A DNA stretch of 64,000 bases from Marivivens niveibacter. GTDB lineage: Bacteria > Pseudomonadota > Alphaproteobacteria > Rhodobacterales > Rhodobacteraceae. Of the stretch, positions 16,938 to 26,738 are shown in pieces (positions within the stretch are counted from its first letter, which is position 1; each line of letters begins with the position of its first letter). The notes under the pieces were generated by a model that worked only from the letters and a program-made list of their open reading frames with translations, was not told the DNA's origin and made no database searches. Both the position numbers and the translations under genes were made by a program. The stretch spans positions 1 through 64,000 of the forward strand of contig NZ_MSPP01000007.1 in NCBI RefSeq assembly GCF_002150005.2, read 5' to 3'.

Positions 16938-16964
16938 AAAAGGGACCGCAAAGCGATCCCTTTT
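16938..16964. other. Hairpin AAAAGGGA/TCCCTTTT
   Basis: An 8-bp perfect inverted repeat with an 11-base loop. On the minus strand it is followed by CTCTTTC, so it looks more like a leftward terminator than a rightward one, but no leftward gene ends here. It belongs to the 16813-17206 noncoding stretch. Confidence 0.4.
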
Positions 16965-16972
16965 CCCATCTC

Positions 16973-17039
16973 TCCCTGTCGGACTTGGCCGACTATTTGG
17001 CCAGACGCTACGAAATGGTTCGGGGGTCGTCAACAGGGA
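16973..17039 (+). ncRNA. Candidate structured RNA (three-way junction)
   Basis: The ends TCCCTGT (16973-16979) and ACAGGGA (17033-17039) are perfectly complementary. Inside are two further small hairpins, TGGCC/GGCCA and GACG/CGTC with an inner CGAA/TTCG. The outline resembles a cloverleaf-like or leader RNA, but it is too short and lacks tRNA consensus. It could be part of the herA-like gene's 5' leader or a small RNA on either strand. Not matched to any family I know. Confidence 0.25.
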
Positions 17040-17062
17040 AAATACATCTTTTGTGAGACAGG

Positions 17063-17089
17063 CAAAAAAAACCGCACCCGAAGGCGCGG
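17063..17089 (-). terminator. Leftward intrinsic terminator with no obvious gene
   Basis: On the minus strand CCGCGCC-UUCG-GGUGCGG forms a 7-bp stem (one G-U pair) capped by a UUCG tetraloop and followed by eight U. On the plus strand the same sequence has an A-C mismatch, a CGAA loop and no U-run, so the signal is directional. Nothing annotated is transcribed leftward into it. It may end a small RNA starting near 17100-17200, or an antisense transcript of the herA-like gene. Confidence 0.65.
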
Positions 17090-17206
17090 CAAGTCAAACA
17101 GGGAGGAAAAAATATCAAGCATTCAGCACTTTACGCCCGACAAATTCACACTAGCGGGAAACGGTTAAGAATGTATTTTAGCGGCGTGACTAGTCAGGGG
17201 GCCTCT

Positions 17207-18754
17207 ATGTCGGACGGAATTTTTATCGGTGGTGGTGGGACTGGGTATGCAGAGCCGCAGACCCTATTATTTGAATACGCAAACCGCCACGGATTGATCG
17301 CAGGTGCGACGGGCACTGGTAAAACTGTGACCTTGCAAATCCTGGCCGAAGGGTTCGCCGCAGCGGGCGTTCCTGTGTTTTTGTCTGACGTCAAAGGCGA
17401 CCTGTCTGGCCTTGCCGCCAGCGGATCGGTCGATTTCAAATTGCATGACGCGTTTATGAAACGCGCTGAAACCATCGGGCTGGATCTGCAGTACGACAAA
17501 TTCCCTGTGACGTTCTGGGACCTGTACGGCGAACAGGGCCACCCTGTGCGCACCACGGTCGCGGAAATGGGGCCGCTGCTGTTGGCCCGCATGTTGGAAT
17601 TGACCGACGTTCAAGAGGGCGTTTTGAACATCGCGTTTCGCGTCGCAGACGAAGACGGGCTGCCGCTGCTGGATCTAAAAGACCTGCAAGCGTTGTTGGT
17701 CTGGGTTGGTAAAAACGCGGGCGATCTGTCGCTGCGCTATGGCAACATCGCGTCGTCGTCTATTGGTGCGATCCAGCGTCAGTTGCTGGTGCTGGAAAAT
17801 CAGGGCGCGGCGCAGTTCTTTGGCGAACCAGCGCTGGCCTTGTCTGATATGATGGCGGTTGATGCGGACGGGCGCGGACAGATCAACATTCTGGCGGCTG
17901 ACAAACTGATGCATTCGCCGCGCCTGTATGCGGTTTTTCTGCTCTGGCTGCTGTCTGAATTGTTCGAAGAACTGTCCGAAGTCGGCAACCCCGATAAACC
18001 GAAATTCGTATTCTTCTTTGACGAAGCGCACCTGCTATTCGACGATGCGCCAAAGGCGTTGGTGGACAAGGTAGAACAGGTTGCCCGTTTGATCCGTTCC
18101 AAGGGCGTGGGCGTCTATTTCATCACCCAAAACCCCGCCGACGTCCCGGAGGATGTTCTGGGCCAATTAGGTAACCGTGTGCAACATGCGCTACGTGCCT
18201 TTACCGCCAAAGATCAAAAGGCATTGCGCCAAGCCGCGGAAAACTATCGCCTGAACCCCGATTTTGATATCGCTGATGCCATTACCGAGGTTGGCACAGG
18301 CGAAGCGGTCACATCCATGCTGGAACGCAAGGGTATCCCAGGGATCGCGCAGCGCACGTTAATCCGTCCGCCTGCGTCGCAGCTGGGCCCGATCACGGTG
18401 GCCGAACGTCAGGCGCTAATGGATGCGTCGCCGCTGGGGGCGAAATACGACACGACCGTAGATCGTGAATCTGCCTTTGAAATGCTGCGCGCGCGCGCCG
18501 ATAAGGCCGCGAAAGAAGCTGAAGAAGCCGAAGCCAAAGCAGAAGCCGCAGAAGAAGAAGCACCACGCGAATTCCAGAATGCGCGCCGTTGGGATGGTGG
18601 CTCTACCAAACGTAGGACATCCAAGCGCGTAACCTCCAGCCGTCAAAAGACAGTGGGGCAAGCAATGACCCAAGCGCTGGTCAAAGAATTAGGCGGCACC
18701 ACAGGGCGCCGCATCGTGCGCGGCATCTTGGGCGGTTTGTTCAAATCCCGCTGA
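17207..18754 (+). CDS. HerA-like ATPase (DUF853 family)
   Basis: About 515 residues. The Walker A motif is GATGTGKT near residue 38, and Walker B is [12 protein letters not shown] near residue 275. A sensor region follows ([22 protein letters not shown]). The C-terminus holds an Ala/Glu/Lys-rich coiled region (~430-465) and a basic tail. This is the bacterial HerA-like/DUF853 family, hexameric FtsK-HerA ATPases thought to work on DNA; the exact role is not known. The start at 17207 has AGGGGG 5 bases upstream; an in-frame ATG at 17171 is less well placed. The gene ends base to base against the convergent CorC-like gene. Confidence 0.85.
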   Translation: MSDGIFIGGGGTGYAEPQTLLFEYANRHGLIAGATGTGKTVTLQILAEGFAAAGVPVFLSDVKGDLSGLAASGSVDFKLHDAFMKRAETIGLDLQYDKFPVTFWDLYGEQGHPVRTTVAEMGPLLLARMLELTDVQEGVLNIAFRVADEDGLPLLDLKDLQALLVWVGKNAGDLSLRYGNIASSSIGAIQRQLLVLENQGAAQFFGEPALALSDMMAVDADGRGQINILAADKLMHSPRLYAVFLLWLLSELFEELSEVGNPDKPKFVFFFDEAHLLFDDAPKALVDKVEQVARLIRSKGVGVYFITQNPADVPEDVLGQLGNRVQHALRAFTAKDQKALRQAAENYRLNPDFDIADAITEVGTGEAVTSMLERKGIPGIAQRTLIRPPASQLGPITVAERQALMDASPLGAKYDTTVDRESAFEMLRARADKAAKEAEEAEAKAEAAEEEAPREFQNARRWDGGSTKRRTSKRVTSSRQKTVGQAMTQALVKELGGTTGRRIVRGILGGLFKSR

Positions 18755-20047
18755 TTAGGCCAGCGGGCGCACCTTGATCTTGGTCAGGCGGTTTTGTTCC
18801 TTGCCGGTCACTTCGAACCGGAACCCATGGAAACTGAACACCTGACCTTCGACCGGGATCATCTGCGCTTCGTGAATGACAAGGCCGGCTAACGTGTTGG
18901 CCTCGTCATCGGGCATTTGCCAATCGCGCGCGCGGTTCAGGTCGCGGATCGTCATGGCGCCGTCTACGATATAAGCTCCATCGCCGGTCGGCTGGATCAT
19001 ATCGTCTTCGGGTTCATCGAATTCGTCGGAGATTTCGCCGACGATTTCTTCAAGAATGTCCTCTAGGGTAATCAGACCTTGCAGCCCGCCATATTCATCG
19101 ACCACCAGTGCGAAATGCGTTTTGCGATGCAAGAATTTGCGCATCTGATCGTCCAGAGTGGTAGTTTCTGGGATGAAATACGGCTCCATCGCGACGGACA
19201 GAATATCAAACCGCGCCATTTCGGCGGTATCCATCTGGCCGTCTTCTAGCATTTTGTGCATGGCACGCAGCAGATCTTTGGAATGCAGGACGCCGACGAT
19301 GTTTTCCTGATCGTCTTTGTATAGGGGTAGGCGGGTATGTGCGCTGTCCAGAACACGAGTCAGCAGTTCGCCAACGGGCAATGACGCATCCAGCATTTCA
19401 ATACCGGAGCGGTGGGTCATGACTTCTTCTACAAAACGGTCAGATAGGTCCAGTGCCCCCAAAATACGGTCGCGGTCTTCTTTTTCGACAACACCTTCGG
19501 AATGGCCTAGTTGTAGCGCGCCTGCGATTTCTTCGCGGACGGCCAAAACGTTGCTGTCTGGATCGATCGGTACGCCACAGATGCGCAACACCAATCGTAC
19601 CAATACCTGCACGGCAGCAACGACAGGCGAAAAGATTAGAATGACCACCTTAATCGGGGCGGCTACGCGGGCTGCGACCGTTTCCGAATTGGTGATGGCA
19701 TAGGTTTTCGGCAGAACCTCTGCAAAGATCAAAACCAACAGCGTCATTGCCAAGGTCGCGAGAGCAACACCGTTTTGTCCGAAAACTTTGGTCAGCAGCG
19801 CTGTGGCCAGCGATGTCGCGAGAATGTTGACAACGTTATTGCCCAGTAGGATCGACCCGATCAGGCGTTCGTTGTCTTCGGTCACGTCCAGCGCGGTTTC
19901 AGCGCCTTTCGATCCTTTGTCAGCGGCAGAACGCAATTTGCCGCGGCTGGCAGCCGTCAAAGCCGTTTCAGACCCTGAAAAGAAAGCAGAAAAAACCAGC
20001 AAAAATGCAATCGCAGCAGCGGTCATCCAAAAGGCGGCGTCAATCAT
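18755..20047 (-). CDS. CNNM/CBS-domain transporter-like protein (HlyC/CorC family)
   Basis: A 430-residue membrane protein. The N-terminal CNNM (DUF21) domain has about four TM segments (residues 1-180; [17 protein letters not shown] and [16 protein letters not shown] are typical). Two CBS domains occupy ~200-330 ([33 protein letters not shown]), and a CorC_HlyC domain finishes the chain (~345-430). Relatives (CorB, YtfL, PaeA) are tied to Mg2+ or cobalt resistance or cation/polyamine export. It lies on the same strand as xerD, 23 bases beyond the xerD stop, so it may be the last gene of that operon. Confidence 0.9.
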   Translation of the reverse strand: MIDAAFWMTAAAIAFLLVFSAFFSGSETALTAASRGKLRSAADKGSKGAETALDVTEDNERLIGSILLGNNVVNILATSLATALLTKVFGQNGVALATLAMTLLVLIFAEVLPKTYAITNSETVAARVAAPIKVVILIFSPVVAAVQVLVRLVLRICGVPIDPDSNVLAVREEIAGALQLGHSEGVVEKEDRDRILGALDLSDRFVEEVMTHRSGIEMLDASLPVGELLTRVLDSAHTRLPLYKDDQENIVGVLHSKDLLRAMHKMLEDGQMDTAEMARFDILSVAMEPYFIPETTTLDDQMRKFLHRKTHFALVVDEYGGLQGLITLEDILEEIVGEISDEFDEPEDDMIQPTGDGAYIVDGAMTIRDLNRARDWQMPDDEANTLAGLVIHEAQMIPVEGQVFSFHGFRFEVTGKEQNRLTKIKVRPLA

Positions 20048-20070
20048 CAGTGTCGTCCAAAGGGTCGTTA

Positions 20071-21003
20071 TTATTCGTTTTCGGCCAACGGGTGGTGGGT
20101 TAGCACCAGCTCTTTTAGCCGTTCATCAAGGATATGGGTATAAATTTCGGTCGTTGCCAGATCAGCGTGGCCCAACATCGTCTGAATGGCACGTAAATCG
20201 GCCCCGCCAGCCAATAGGTGCGTTGCAAAGGCGTGGCGCATCGTGTGCGGGGTAACAGCATCAGGCGATACGCCAGCCGCCACAGCGATTTCTTTGATCA
20301 GGCCGAAAAAACGGTGACGGGTGAGGTGGCCCAGTTTTCCCCGCGATGGAAACAGGAATTTCGATGGCGGTATGCCTTTGCGTTTGGCTAACTCTTCGGC
20401 GCTGTCGCGTTCTGCCAGCCAATCGATCAGCGCGATACGCGCAGCATCAGATAGGGGCACCATGCGTTCTTTACCGCCCTTGCCGCGTACCAAAATCATC
20501 TGGGGGTTTCCACGCGCGGCAGCCACGGGCAAGCTGACCAATTCGGTCACGCGCATGCCTGTCGCGTATAAGATTTCCATCAGGCAGGTGTTGCGCGTTG
20601 TATCCCGCCCCGTGGTGCGTGCCGCAGAGAGCAGCCTGTCCACATCATCAACATGCAGTGATTTCGGCAATTTTTTCGCTTTGCCGGGGCCTTTGATCTG
20701 AACAGCGGGATTGTCGGTGCGCCAGCCTTCTTCGAATGCGAAACGATACAATTGTTTGATGGCCGAAAGGCGACGTGCGCGGGTCGAAATGGCCAGACCT
20801 TCGGCTTCGCAATCGATCAAATAGCCTTCGATTTGATCGCGCTGGGCTGTTGCAAAATGAAGGTCGCGATAGGCGAGCCATCCAATGAAATCGTTCAGAT
20901 CGCGGGCATAAGCCAATTGCGTATTGGTCGCGGCATCCAATTCGGCGGCCTGAGCTTCCAGAAAACTTTGAACCCAATAGGTCATTGGACGGTCTGCGGT
21001 CAC
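20071..21003 (-). CDS. xerD: Tyrosine recombinase XerD
   Basis: A 310-residue site-specific recombinase. The N-terminal SAM-like core-binding domain spans ~5-90. The catalytic domain has Arg in ATGMRVTELVSL, Lys in GKGGKERMVP, His-x-x-Arg in HTMRHAFATHLL, His in LGHADLATTEIYTHI and the nucleophile Tyr in the same segment. With XerC it resolves chromosome dimers at dif. The house-keeping context, full length and absence of phage genes argue against an integrase. It overlaps the upstream 514-residue gene by 4 bases (ATGA). Confidence 0.92.
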   Translation of the reverse strand: MTADRPMTYWVQSFLEAQAAELDAATNTQLAYARDLNDFIGWLAYRDLHFATAQRDQIEGYLIDCEAEGLAISTRARRLSAIKQLYRFAFEEGWRTDNPAVQIKGPGKAKKLPKSLHVDDVDRLLSAARTTGRDTTRNTCLMEILYATGMRVTELVSLPVAAARGNPQMILVRGKGGKERMVPLSDAARIALIDWLAERDSAEELAKRKGIPPSKFLFPSRGKLGHLTRHRFFGLIKEIAVAAGVSPDAVTPHTMRHAFATHLLAGGADLRAIQTMLGHADLATTEIYTHILDERLKELVLTHHPLAENE

Positions 21004-22544
21004 AGCGCTCTCTCTAACAGAATATACTGGATCGCGGCACGTCTGGCTGTGTCTTCTAATCCAACGGCGCGCAGAGTGATCAGTGCATCGGTTATCTGGC
21101 TGCTGTCGCCATCAATGCCGCGATCGATCAACTGGATTGCGTTTAGCAAGGCTTCGCCCAGTTTCTGATCCGACAGAAGGTTTGTGATTTTATCGGGGAT
21201 CGCCGCGTTGCCAGCGAAGGCATTATAAACAACCGTTTCGCGTACCGTTTCTGCCAAAACATCCGACACATCACCGCGCGCAACGGCGATCAGGAACGCA
21301 TCGTTGGTCGTGGTGGGGATGTAGTCAATCGCGGCTTGTTCATATTGGGATGATAGCAGCGCGATGTGAAATGCCGTTTGTCCTATTTCACCAGTTAATG
21401 GCAGCGCCATGAGGTCATCTGCAAAGAGCCGCGCGAATGGCACTTCGATCCGTGCAAATTGCGCAGCGGCCCACGCGGCGGGCAGTGTGGCAGCAACCGA
21501 TGTCGGGTCTTTGGCGCGTATCGCCGTGTCGAACCGCTGGAATGCCTCGGCACGGTCCCAGATCCCGCCGGATGCAGCAGGGCGACGTGCGTTATATTGG
21601 GACCGCAGAACGTTATCATCCACGGCTCCATATCGCGCCAACCGTTCGGCGGCTTCTAATTGGCTGCGCCAGCTTGCAACATCACGCAAATCGGCATGGG
21701 CAAAGGCTCGGGGCAATTGAGCAGTTGTTAATGGTTCACCGATGGCTTCGAACAGGCGGAATTTCAGCGGGGTGACAGGATCAGGGATCGGCAATGCCGT
21801 GGCGCTATCGTCCATGTCGACATCAAGGAACCGCAAAAGCAGGTTCACCTCGTCTGCATCCAGATCGCCCAAAGCCATACCGGTATTCAGGATCAAAGCC
21901 GCTGTGTCCCAATCTCTGCCACGTGCGATGCAGAATACACGGACGGCATAGGTGGCCGATAGATCGGGCGCCTCTTGCAGCATTTTACATGCTGGGGCTT
22001 CGGTGCCTGTCAGTAGGGAAATGTCGAACCAACGGCGAAACAGCGCAGGCTCTACAGGGTCGGCAGCCTCTAACAGCGCTTGGGCCTGCTCCAACGCACC
22101 GATGTCCAACAGTTTGTCGACGCGCGCCATAAACAGCGCGCCATCATTGCCGGCGTCCAGCGGTGGTTTGGCTTCGGCTAGGGCCAGCATGATCAAAAGT
22201 TCCTGCACCGCAGGGAGCGATTCCGTCGGCGCACCCGCCATCAGCGTCGTGAGATCCGATTCGTGGCTGTAAGACCAAAGCGTCTGCGGCAACCCAGTGA
22301 CCGAAGAGGGCAATAAACCGACCACGTCAGGGGATGCGCTATCTAATGGACTAACGGTCACTTCGGCAGCGGCCGCGCCGTTGGGTTGGTTCGGGTCAGT
22401 GACGCCGTTATCCAGTGGAATACCAACCTGAATTGGGTTCACAGATTGCGACAGCCAATCAATGGCTGAAAGTGGCGCATTCGTTTGCGCAGCGGCCTGA
22501 CCAGCCAATAAAACAAAGGAAATCGCGTACCTAACAGGCGTCAT
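21000..22544 (-). CDS. Periplasmic alpha-helical repeat protein, unknown function
   Basis: 514 residues. A signal peptide (TPVRYAISFVLLAGQAAAQ) is followed by a Pro/Asn-rich linker (~25-60) and then a long alpha-helical array with Ala/Leu periodicity that looks TPR- or Sel1-like, though I cannot place exact repeats. No catalytic motif is visible. It is coupled to xerD downstream by an ATGA overlap and starts 3 bases after the 51-residue membrane protein gene. In family terms it is an uncharacterised Rhodobacterales-type protein; the fixed neighbourhood with xerD suggests a cell-division or envelope link, which is inference. Confidence 0.8.
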   Translation of the reverse strand: MTPVRYAISFVLLAGQAAAQTNAPLSAIDWLSQSVNPIQVGIPLDNGVTDPNQPNGAAAAEVTVSPLDSASPDVVGLLPSSVTGLPQTLWSYSHESDLTTLMAGAPTESLPAVQELLIMLALAEAKPPLDAGNDGALFMARVDKLLDIGALEQAQALLEAADPVEPALFRRWFDISLLTGTEAPACKMLQEAPDLSATYAVRVFCIARGRDWDTAALILNTGMALGDLDADEVNLLLRFLDVDMDDSATALPIPDPVTPLKFRLFEAIGEPLTTAQLPRAFAHADLRDVASWRSQLEAAERLARYGAVDDNVLRSQYNARRPAASGGIWDRAEAFQRFDTAIRAKDPTSVAATLPAAWAAAQFARIEVPFARLFADDLMALPLTGEIGQTAFHIALLSSQYEQAAIDYIPTTTNDAFLIAVARGDVSDVLAETVRETVVYNAFAGNAAIPDKITNLLSDQKLGEALLNAIQLIDRGIDGDSSQITDALITLRAVGLEDTARRAAIQYILLERAL

Positions 22545-22547
22545 GGA

Positions 22548-22703
22548 TCACTCGATACTAAAGGTCACTGGCGCTGTTACAGTTTCGGAAGGCGCTGCAA
22601 AATCGGCAGGGAAAATAATGGGGCCGACATAGGCGTAAACAACCAATGCAATGGCTGCCAAGACCGCAAGGACGATTAGGATTTTTAGAATTCGCCACAA
22701 CAT
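22548..22703 (-). CDS. Small single-pass membrane protein (51 residues)
   Basis: The reading frame starts MLWRILKILIVLAVLAAIAL and ends in a soluble Pro/Thr-rich tail after a Tyr-Gly-Pro turn (YVGPIIFPADF). One TM helix (~5-26) would leave the short tail outside. It is the first gene of the leftward set 51-aa protein - 514-aa periplasmic protein - xerD, with 3 bases to the next start, which supports its being real. No family function is known to me. aroK is divergent, 99 bases away. Confidence 0.75.
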   Translation of the reverse strand: MLWRILKILIVLAVLAAIALVVYAYVGPIIFPADFAAPSETVTAPVTFSIE

Positions 22704-22802
22704 TATTTTGCCTTTCTTGCCTCAGACGCCTCATGGGCTTTGCACCCTTGGCTGTCTTTATATATGCCCTTGCTGGCAATATCACGCCATTCGGGACGAA
22801 AA

Positions 22803-23405
22803 ATGACAACTCGGCAACCGACAGCCGATTTCGAGGCAAGTTCAGAGAGCCTACCGAAATTCCAACTAAAGCGCACGGTTGTGTTGGTTGGAATGATGGG
22901 GTCGGGCAAAAGCGCCATCGGCAAAGCCTTGGCCGAACGTCTGGACGTGCCGTTTCTGGATTCGGATGCCGAAATCGAACGGGCCGCCAACACAACCATT
23001 CCAGAAATCTTTGCCCGTGACGGCGAGGATTTTTTCCGCCGTCGTGAAAGTGAAGTGATCAAACGTCTATTGTCTGGTCCAGCATGTATTTTGTCGACCG
23101 GCGGCGGGGCATTTATGGCTGAACGGAACCGTTCCGCAATCACCAACCAAGGCGTGTCTGTTTGGTTAAAGGCGTCGTTGGATACGCTGTGGGAGCGTGT
23201 GCGTCATAAAAATTCGCGTCCGTTGCTACGGACCGCTAATCCCAAACAAACTTTGTCCGATTTGCTGGACCAACGGACGCCTGTGTATTCGTTGGCAAAC
23301 CTGACGGTCGAAACGCAGTTGAAAAACAGCATCGACAAAACGACAGACGGCGTGATCGAGGCACTGCTAACGCGTCCCGACGTGCTAGAGGAAATTACAG
23401 AATGA
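22803..23405 (+). CDS. aroK: Shikimate kinase
   Basis: About 200 residues. The P-loop is GMMGSGKSAIGK near residue 31. The shikimate-binding Asp and Arg pattern is DSDAEIERA and DFFRRRESEV, with the GGG motif STGGGAF and lid residues NSRPLLR. It phosphorylates shikimate with ATP in aromatic amino acid synthesis. The N-terminal ~20 residues are an extension. The start at 22803 is chosen from a GGGACGAA stretch upstream and family length; a longer frame from 22740 would overlap the divergent promoter. It overlaps aroB by 4 bases, the common aroKB arrangement. Confidence 0.93.
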   Translation: MTTRQPTADFEASSESLPKFQLKRTVVLVGMMGSGKSAIGKALAERLDVPFLDSDAEIERAANTTIPEIFARDGEDFFRRRESEVIKRLLSGPACILSTGGGAFMAERNRSAITNQGVSVWLKASLDTLWERVRHKNSRPLLRTANPKQTLSDLLDQRTPVYSLANLTVETQLKNSIDKTTDGVIEALLTRPDVLEEITE

Positions 23406-24508
23406 ATACCGTCCATGTAGGCCTAGAAGGCCGCGAATACGATGTCGTTATTGGCCCCGATCTGTTGCAGTCGGCTGGGGCGCGTATCGCGCCAATGCTG
23501 CGCGTGCCGCGCGTGGCGATCGTTACCGATGACAACGTATCTGGCATTCATCTGGCAACATTACAGGCGTCACTGGATGCTGCTGGCATCGCGCATGATG
23601 CGCTGGTGCTACCTGCGGGTGAGTCCACCAAACGTTGGCCCGAATTGATCCGCACGGTTGAATGGTTGCTGGAACAAAAGGTTGAACGCACGGGGCTGGT
23701 TATTGCGCTGGGCGGCGGCGTTATCGGTGATTTGGTCGGCTTTGCCGCAGCCATTTTGCGCCGCGGCGTTCGGTTTGTGCAAATTCCGACCTCTTTGCTG
23801 GCTCAGGTAGACAGCTCTGTCGGCGGGAAGACCGGAATTAACACGGACCACGGCAAAAATTTGGTGGGATCGTTCCATCAGCCGTCGCTGGTTTTGGCCG
23901 ATACGTCTGTATTATCCACGCTGACCAAACGCGATTTTCTGGCAGGTTACGGCGAGGTCGTGAAATATGGCCTGCTGGGTGATGCAGAATTTTTCGACTG
24001 GTTGGAAACCAACGCGCCGCGCATGGCTGCAGGGGATATGGACGCCCGCGTGCACGCCGTGACCCGTTCGGTTCAGATGAAGGCCGAAATCGTGCTGCGC
24101 GATGAAACCGAACAGGGGGATCGCGCGCTGCTCAACCTAGGCCACACGTTCTGTCACGCGCTGGAAAAGGCGACGGGCTATTCCGACCGTTTGCTCCACG
24201 GCGAAGGCGTTGCGATCGGCTGCGCGCTGGCGTTCGAAACTTCGGCCCGTTTGGGGCTATGTTCGCAAGAGGACCCAAGCCGCGTTCGCGCCCACCTGCG
24301 CGATATTGGCATGAAAACGGATGTGACCGATATTCCGGGGGATCTGCCTGACGCCGATGCACTGCTGGACCTTATGGGGCAAGATAAAAAGGTGATTGAC
24401 GGTAAACTGCGGTTCATTCTGGCCCGCGGGATTGGTCAGTCCTTTGTCACCTCTGATGTGCCGCGCGATGTCGTGCATGGCGTATTGGTCGACGCGCTGC
24501 GCGGCTAA
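23402..24508 (+). CDS. aroB: 3-dehydroquinate synthase
   Basis: A 368-residue enzyme of normal length. NAD-binding and active-site signatures include GGGVIGDLVGFAAA, PTSLLAQVDSSVGGKTGIN and the zinc ligands in LNLGHTFCHALE and LLHGEGVAIG. It converts DAHP to 3-dehydroquinate, the second step of the shikimate pathway. The start overlaps the aroK stop (ATGA), so translation is coupled. A bidirectional terminator separates it from the convergent ssb. Confidence 0.95.
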   Translation: MNTVHVGLEGREYDVVIGPDLLQSAGARIAPMLRVPRVAIVTDDNVSGIHLATLQASLDAAGIAHDALVLPAGESTKRWPELIRTVEWLLEQKVERTGLVIALGGGVIGDLVGFAAAILRRGVRFVQIPTSLLAQVDSSVGGKTGINTDHGKNLVGSFHQPSLVLADTSVLSTLTKRDFLAGYGEVVKYGLLGDAEFFDWLETNAPRMAAGDMDARVHAVTRSVQMKAEIVLRDETEQGDRALLNLGHTFCHALEKATGYSDRLLHGEGVAIGCALAFETSARLGLCSQEDPSRVRAHLRDIGMKTDVTDIPGDLPDADALLDLMGQDKKVIDGKLRFILARGIGQSFVTSDVPRDVVHGVLVDALRG

Positions 24509-24530
24509 GCCGATCAGATAGGCAAAAAGA

Positions 24531-24560
24531 AAGGGCAGCGTTTGCTGCCCTTATTTGTTT
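24531..24560. terminator. Terminator between aroB and ssb
   Basis: A 9-bp perfect stem (AAGGGCAGC at 24531-24539, GCTGCCCTT at 24544-24552) with a 4-base loop, followed by ATTTGTTTT. An A-rich stretch on the left makes it usable from both sides. Confidence 0.82.
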
Positions 24561-25072
24561 TAGAACGGGATTTCGTCGTCCATGTTCGAACCGCCGCCCG
24601 ATGGCGCGCCGCCACCCGATGGGCCGTTGTCATAGCCGCCGCCATAACCGCCGCCCGATGGACCGTTGTCGTAACCACCACCGTAGTTACCGCCGCCGCC
24701 ACCTTGGCCGCCGCCGTCACCACGACCGCCCAGCAGGGTCAGGTTGCCTGTGTATGGGCGTAGAACGACTTCGGTGCTGTAACGATCTTGGCCGTTCTGG
24801 TCCTGCCATTTGCGGGTTTCCAGCTGGCCTTCGATGTACACGGTCGAACCTTTGCGCAGGTATTGTTCTGCGATGCGGCCGACGGCTTCGTTAAAGATGG
24901 CGACCGAATGCCATTCGGTACGTTCACGGCGTTCGCCTGTGTTGCGGTCTTTCCATGTTTCGGATGTCGCAATGCGCAGGTTTACAACCTTGCCGCCGTT
25001 GCTAAAGCTGCGGACCTCTGGATCGCGGCCCAAATTGCCGATCAGAATGACTTTGTTCACGGATCCGGCCAT
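24560..25072 (-). CDS. ssb: Single-stranded DNA-binding protein
   Basis: 170 residues. An OB fold covers ~5-110 ([57 protein letters not shown]). A Gly-rich linker carries a duplicated [12 protein letters not shown] unit, and the acidic tip MDDEIPF recruits partner proteins. It coats single-stranded DNA in replication, recombination and repair. The gene is single and convergent with aroB. I see no LexA-type site in its upstream region (25073-25272). Confidence 0.96.
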   Translation of the reverse strand: MAGSVNKVILIGNLGRDPEVRSFSNGGKVVNLRIATSETWKDRNTGERRERTEWHSVAIFNEAVGRIAEQYLRKGSTVYIEGQLETRKWQDQNGQDRYSTEVVLRPYTGNLTLLGGRGDGGGQGGGGGNYGGGYDNGPSGGGYGGGYDNGPSGGGAPSGGGSNMDDEIPF

Positions 25073-25156
25073 GCGGCATCTCCCTCGAATCTGAATGTTA
25101 TTTGCAGGAGGTTACATCACCCTGCGTTTCGTATTGAAACCCAAATATCGGCTTTC

Positions 25157-25200
25157 GGATAGGAATCCAATGCATAGGGGCGGCAAACCTTTGCCTATCC
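25157..25200. promoter_or_regulatory. Inverted repeat between ssb and the lytic transglycosylase
   Basis: GGATAGG (25157-25163) and CCTATCC (25194-25200) are perfectly complementary, separated by 30 bases. The position between two divergent genes suggests an operator or a leader hairpin, but the repeat is short and may be chance. Confidence 0.3.
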
Positions 25201-25272
25201 ACAGGTATTGTTTGGTGATTTGGTAAAGTCGGTTGTAGATTCCGCCCGTTATAACAAATCGCGGTATATTGG

Positions 25273-25860
25273 ATGCTGAACCCACGAATTTGGATCATCG
25301 CATTGGCAGGGATGACTGTCGGCGCATTGCCAGTTGCAGCGGATACCGTTTCAACGTCGTCTCGCATGGCGTTGTTCCAAAGTCAGCTAAACGTTCTAGA
25401 TGGCCGTGCGTCCGAACAGTATTCAAGCTCCACGCGGTTAAATCCGGAACGCGATACTGCAAGCGGAGCCTCTGCGCCGCAATACATCGGCAATTATAAC
25501 GGACCCTATCTAGCGACGGCCAAGCAAATGGCGCGTAGATACGCAATTCCCGAAGGTTTGTTTTTGCGTCTAGTTCAGCAAGAAAGCGGTTGGAACCCAT
25601 CGGCCCGTAGCCATAAAGGCGCGATTGGTTTGGCCCAGTTGATGCCAGGAACTGCTGCTTTGTTGGGGGTGAACCCCAATAATCCGACCGAAAACCTAGA
25701 AGGCGGGGCGCGATATTTGCGCCAGCAGTTCGACCGATTTGGGCGTTGGGATTTGGCGCTGGCGGCCTATAACGCAGGACCAGAGGCTGTAAGCCGCTAC
25801 AACGGTATCCCGCCGTATCGCGAAACCCAGAACTATGTACGGGTGATCTGGGGTAGTTAA
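25273..25860 (+). CDS. Lytic transglycosylase (SLT domain)
   Basis: 195 residues. A signal peptide ([21 protein letters not shown]) is followed by a variable linker and an SLT domain at ~85-190. The catalytic Glu is in [10 protein letters not shown], with [22 protein letters not shown] and ALAAYNAGP as the other signature motifs. It cleaves peptidoglycan glycan strands in the periplasm to give 1,6-anhydro ends. It overlaps the convergent AraC gene by 4 bases. Confidence 0.9.
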   Translation: MLNPRIWIIALAGMTVGALPVAADTVSTSSRMALFQSQLNVLDGRASEQYSSSTRLNPERDTASGASAPQYIGNYNGPYLATAKQMARRYAIPEGLFLRLVQQESGWNPSARSHKGAIGLAQLMPGTAALLGVNPNNPTENLEGGARYLRQQFDRFGRWDLALAAYNAGPEAVSRYNGIPPYRETQNYVRVIWGS

Positions 25861-26669
25861 ACGGCGTACATCTTGCGGAATGCAGATGGGGTTTGCCCCG
25901 TTTCCGATTGAAAGCTACGCGTAAAATAAGCCGCCGAAGAAAACCCTAAATCCTGAGCGATTGTTTTCACAGGCGTTTTGGTGCTGCGCAGGCGTTCACG
26001 GGCATCAAATAGGATGCGGTCATGTAAAATGGCTAATGCAGAACGTCCGCAGGTTTGATTGCAGCAGCGGGTTAGGTGTGTTGGTGTGACACCCAATTCC
26101 GCTGCAAATTCTGCAACGCCTTTGCCCGATGCGAAATCACGTTCCACTAAATCGGTATAAGCGGCGACCAACCGCGCTTGTGATGTACGCGCACGGGCGT
26201 GCGTTTCGACGGGGGGGTGTTCTTCGATCTGGCGTTCAAAAAAGACAGACAGAATACCCAGCATATATAGCGCAGCACGATTGTGCCCGCCGCGAGTAGA
26301 GTTCAATTCGCGTTCCAGCGCATCAAATTGGCCAGCAATTTCATTTTGCGCATGAACGTCCCGTAGGCGCAGGTGAACGGGCATATCAGGCCAATCCGAC
26401 TGAACAGCGCTGGGGATCGATAGCATGTGACCGAACACCATGGGGCCGACTTCATATCCGTACATCGTGTTCGGCGGAATATAGACCAAATTGTTTGGGC
26501 CATAGCCGCTGGTTAACCCAGCCACTGTGATCCGTCCCTGACCTTTGGTGAAATAGATCAAGCGAGCAGTCGAATGGCTCCGCATGGCTTCGGTCTGCCA
26601 ACGGTTCTGTGCGTTCTTTGCCTGTATAGAGGACAGGGCCAAACGGTTTTGATCTGATGGTACGTCCAT
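25857..26669 (-). CDS. AraC-family transcriptional regulator
   Basis: 270 residues. An N-terminal cupin-like sensing domain (~25-130; [23 protein letters not shown]) is joined to a C-terminal AraC double helix-turn-helix (~170-268; [48 protein letters not shown]). The ligand and target are unknown. Its stop overlaps the convergent lytic transglycosylase. A short gap on the other side separates it from miaA on the same strand; no structural gene it clearly controls is adjacent. Confidence 0.88.
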   Translation of the reverse strand: MDVPSDQNRLALSSIQAKNAQNRWQTEAMRSHSTARLIYFTKGQGRITVAGLTSGYGPNNLVYIPPNTMYGYEVGPMVFGHMLSIPSAVQSDWPDMPVHLRLRDVHAQNEIAGQFDALERELNSTRGGHNRAALYMLGILSVFFERQIEEHPPVETHARARTSQARLVAAYTDLVERDFASGKGVAEFAAELGVTPTHLTRCCNQTCGRSALAILHDRILFDARERLRSTKTPVKTIAQDLGFSSAAYFTRSFQSETGQTPSAFRKMYAV

Positions 26670-26738
26670 AATATGCCTATCGATGTTCGATAAGTGAAAG
26701 ACGTTAGCCTATTTGCGATTCGAATCAAGTCTCAGGAC

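Noticed and set aside
16973-17039. Degenerate tRNA
   Set aside because: Only 67 bases, with no recognisable anticodon arm or T-loop consensus.
16929-17168. 79-residue plus-strand frame upstream of the HerA-like gene
   Set aside because: Covers the hairpin cluster, has basic low-quality composition and no convincing start site.
20071-21003. Tyrosine recombinase as an integrase marking an island
   Set aside because: Full XerD motif set, host gene context and no attachment-site repeats or cargo genes.
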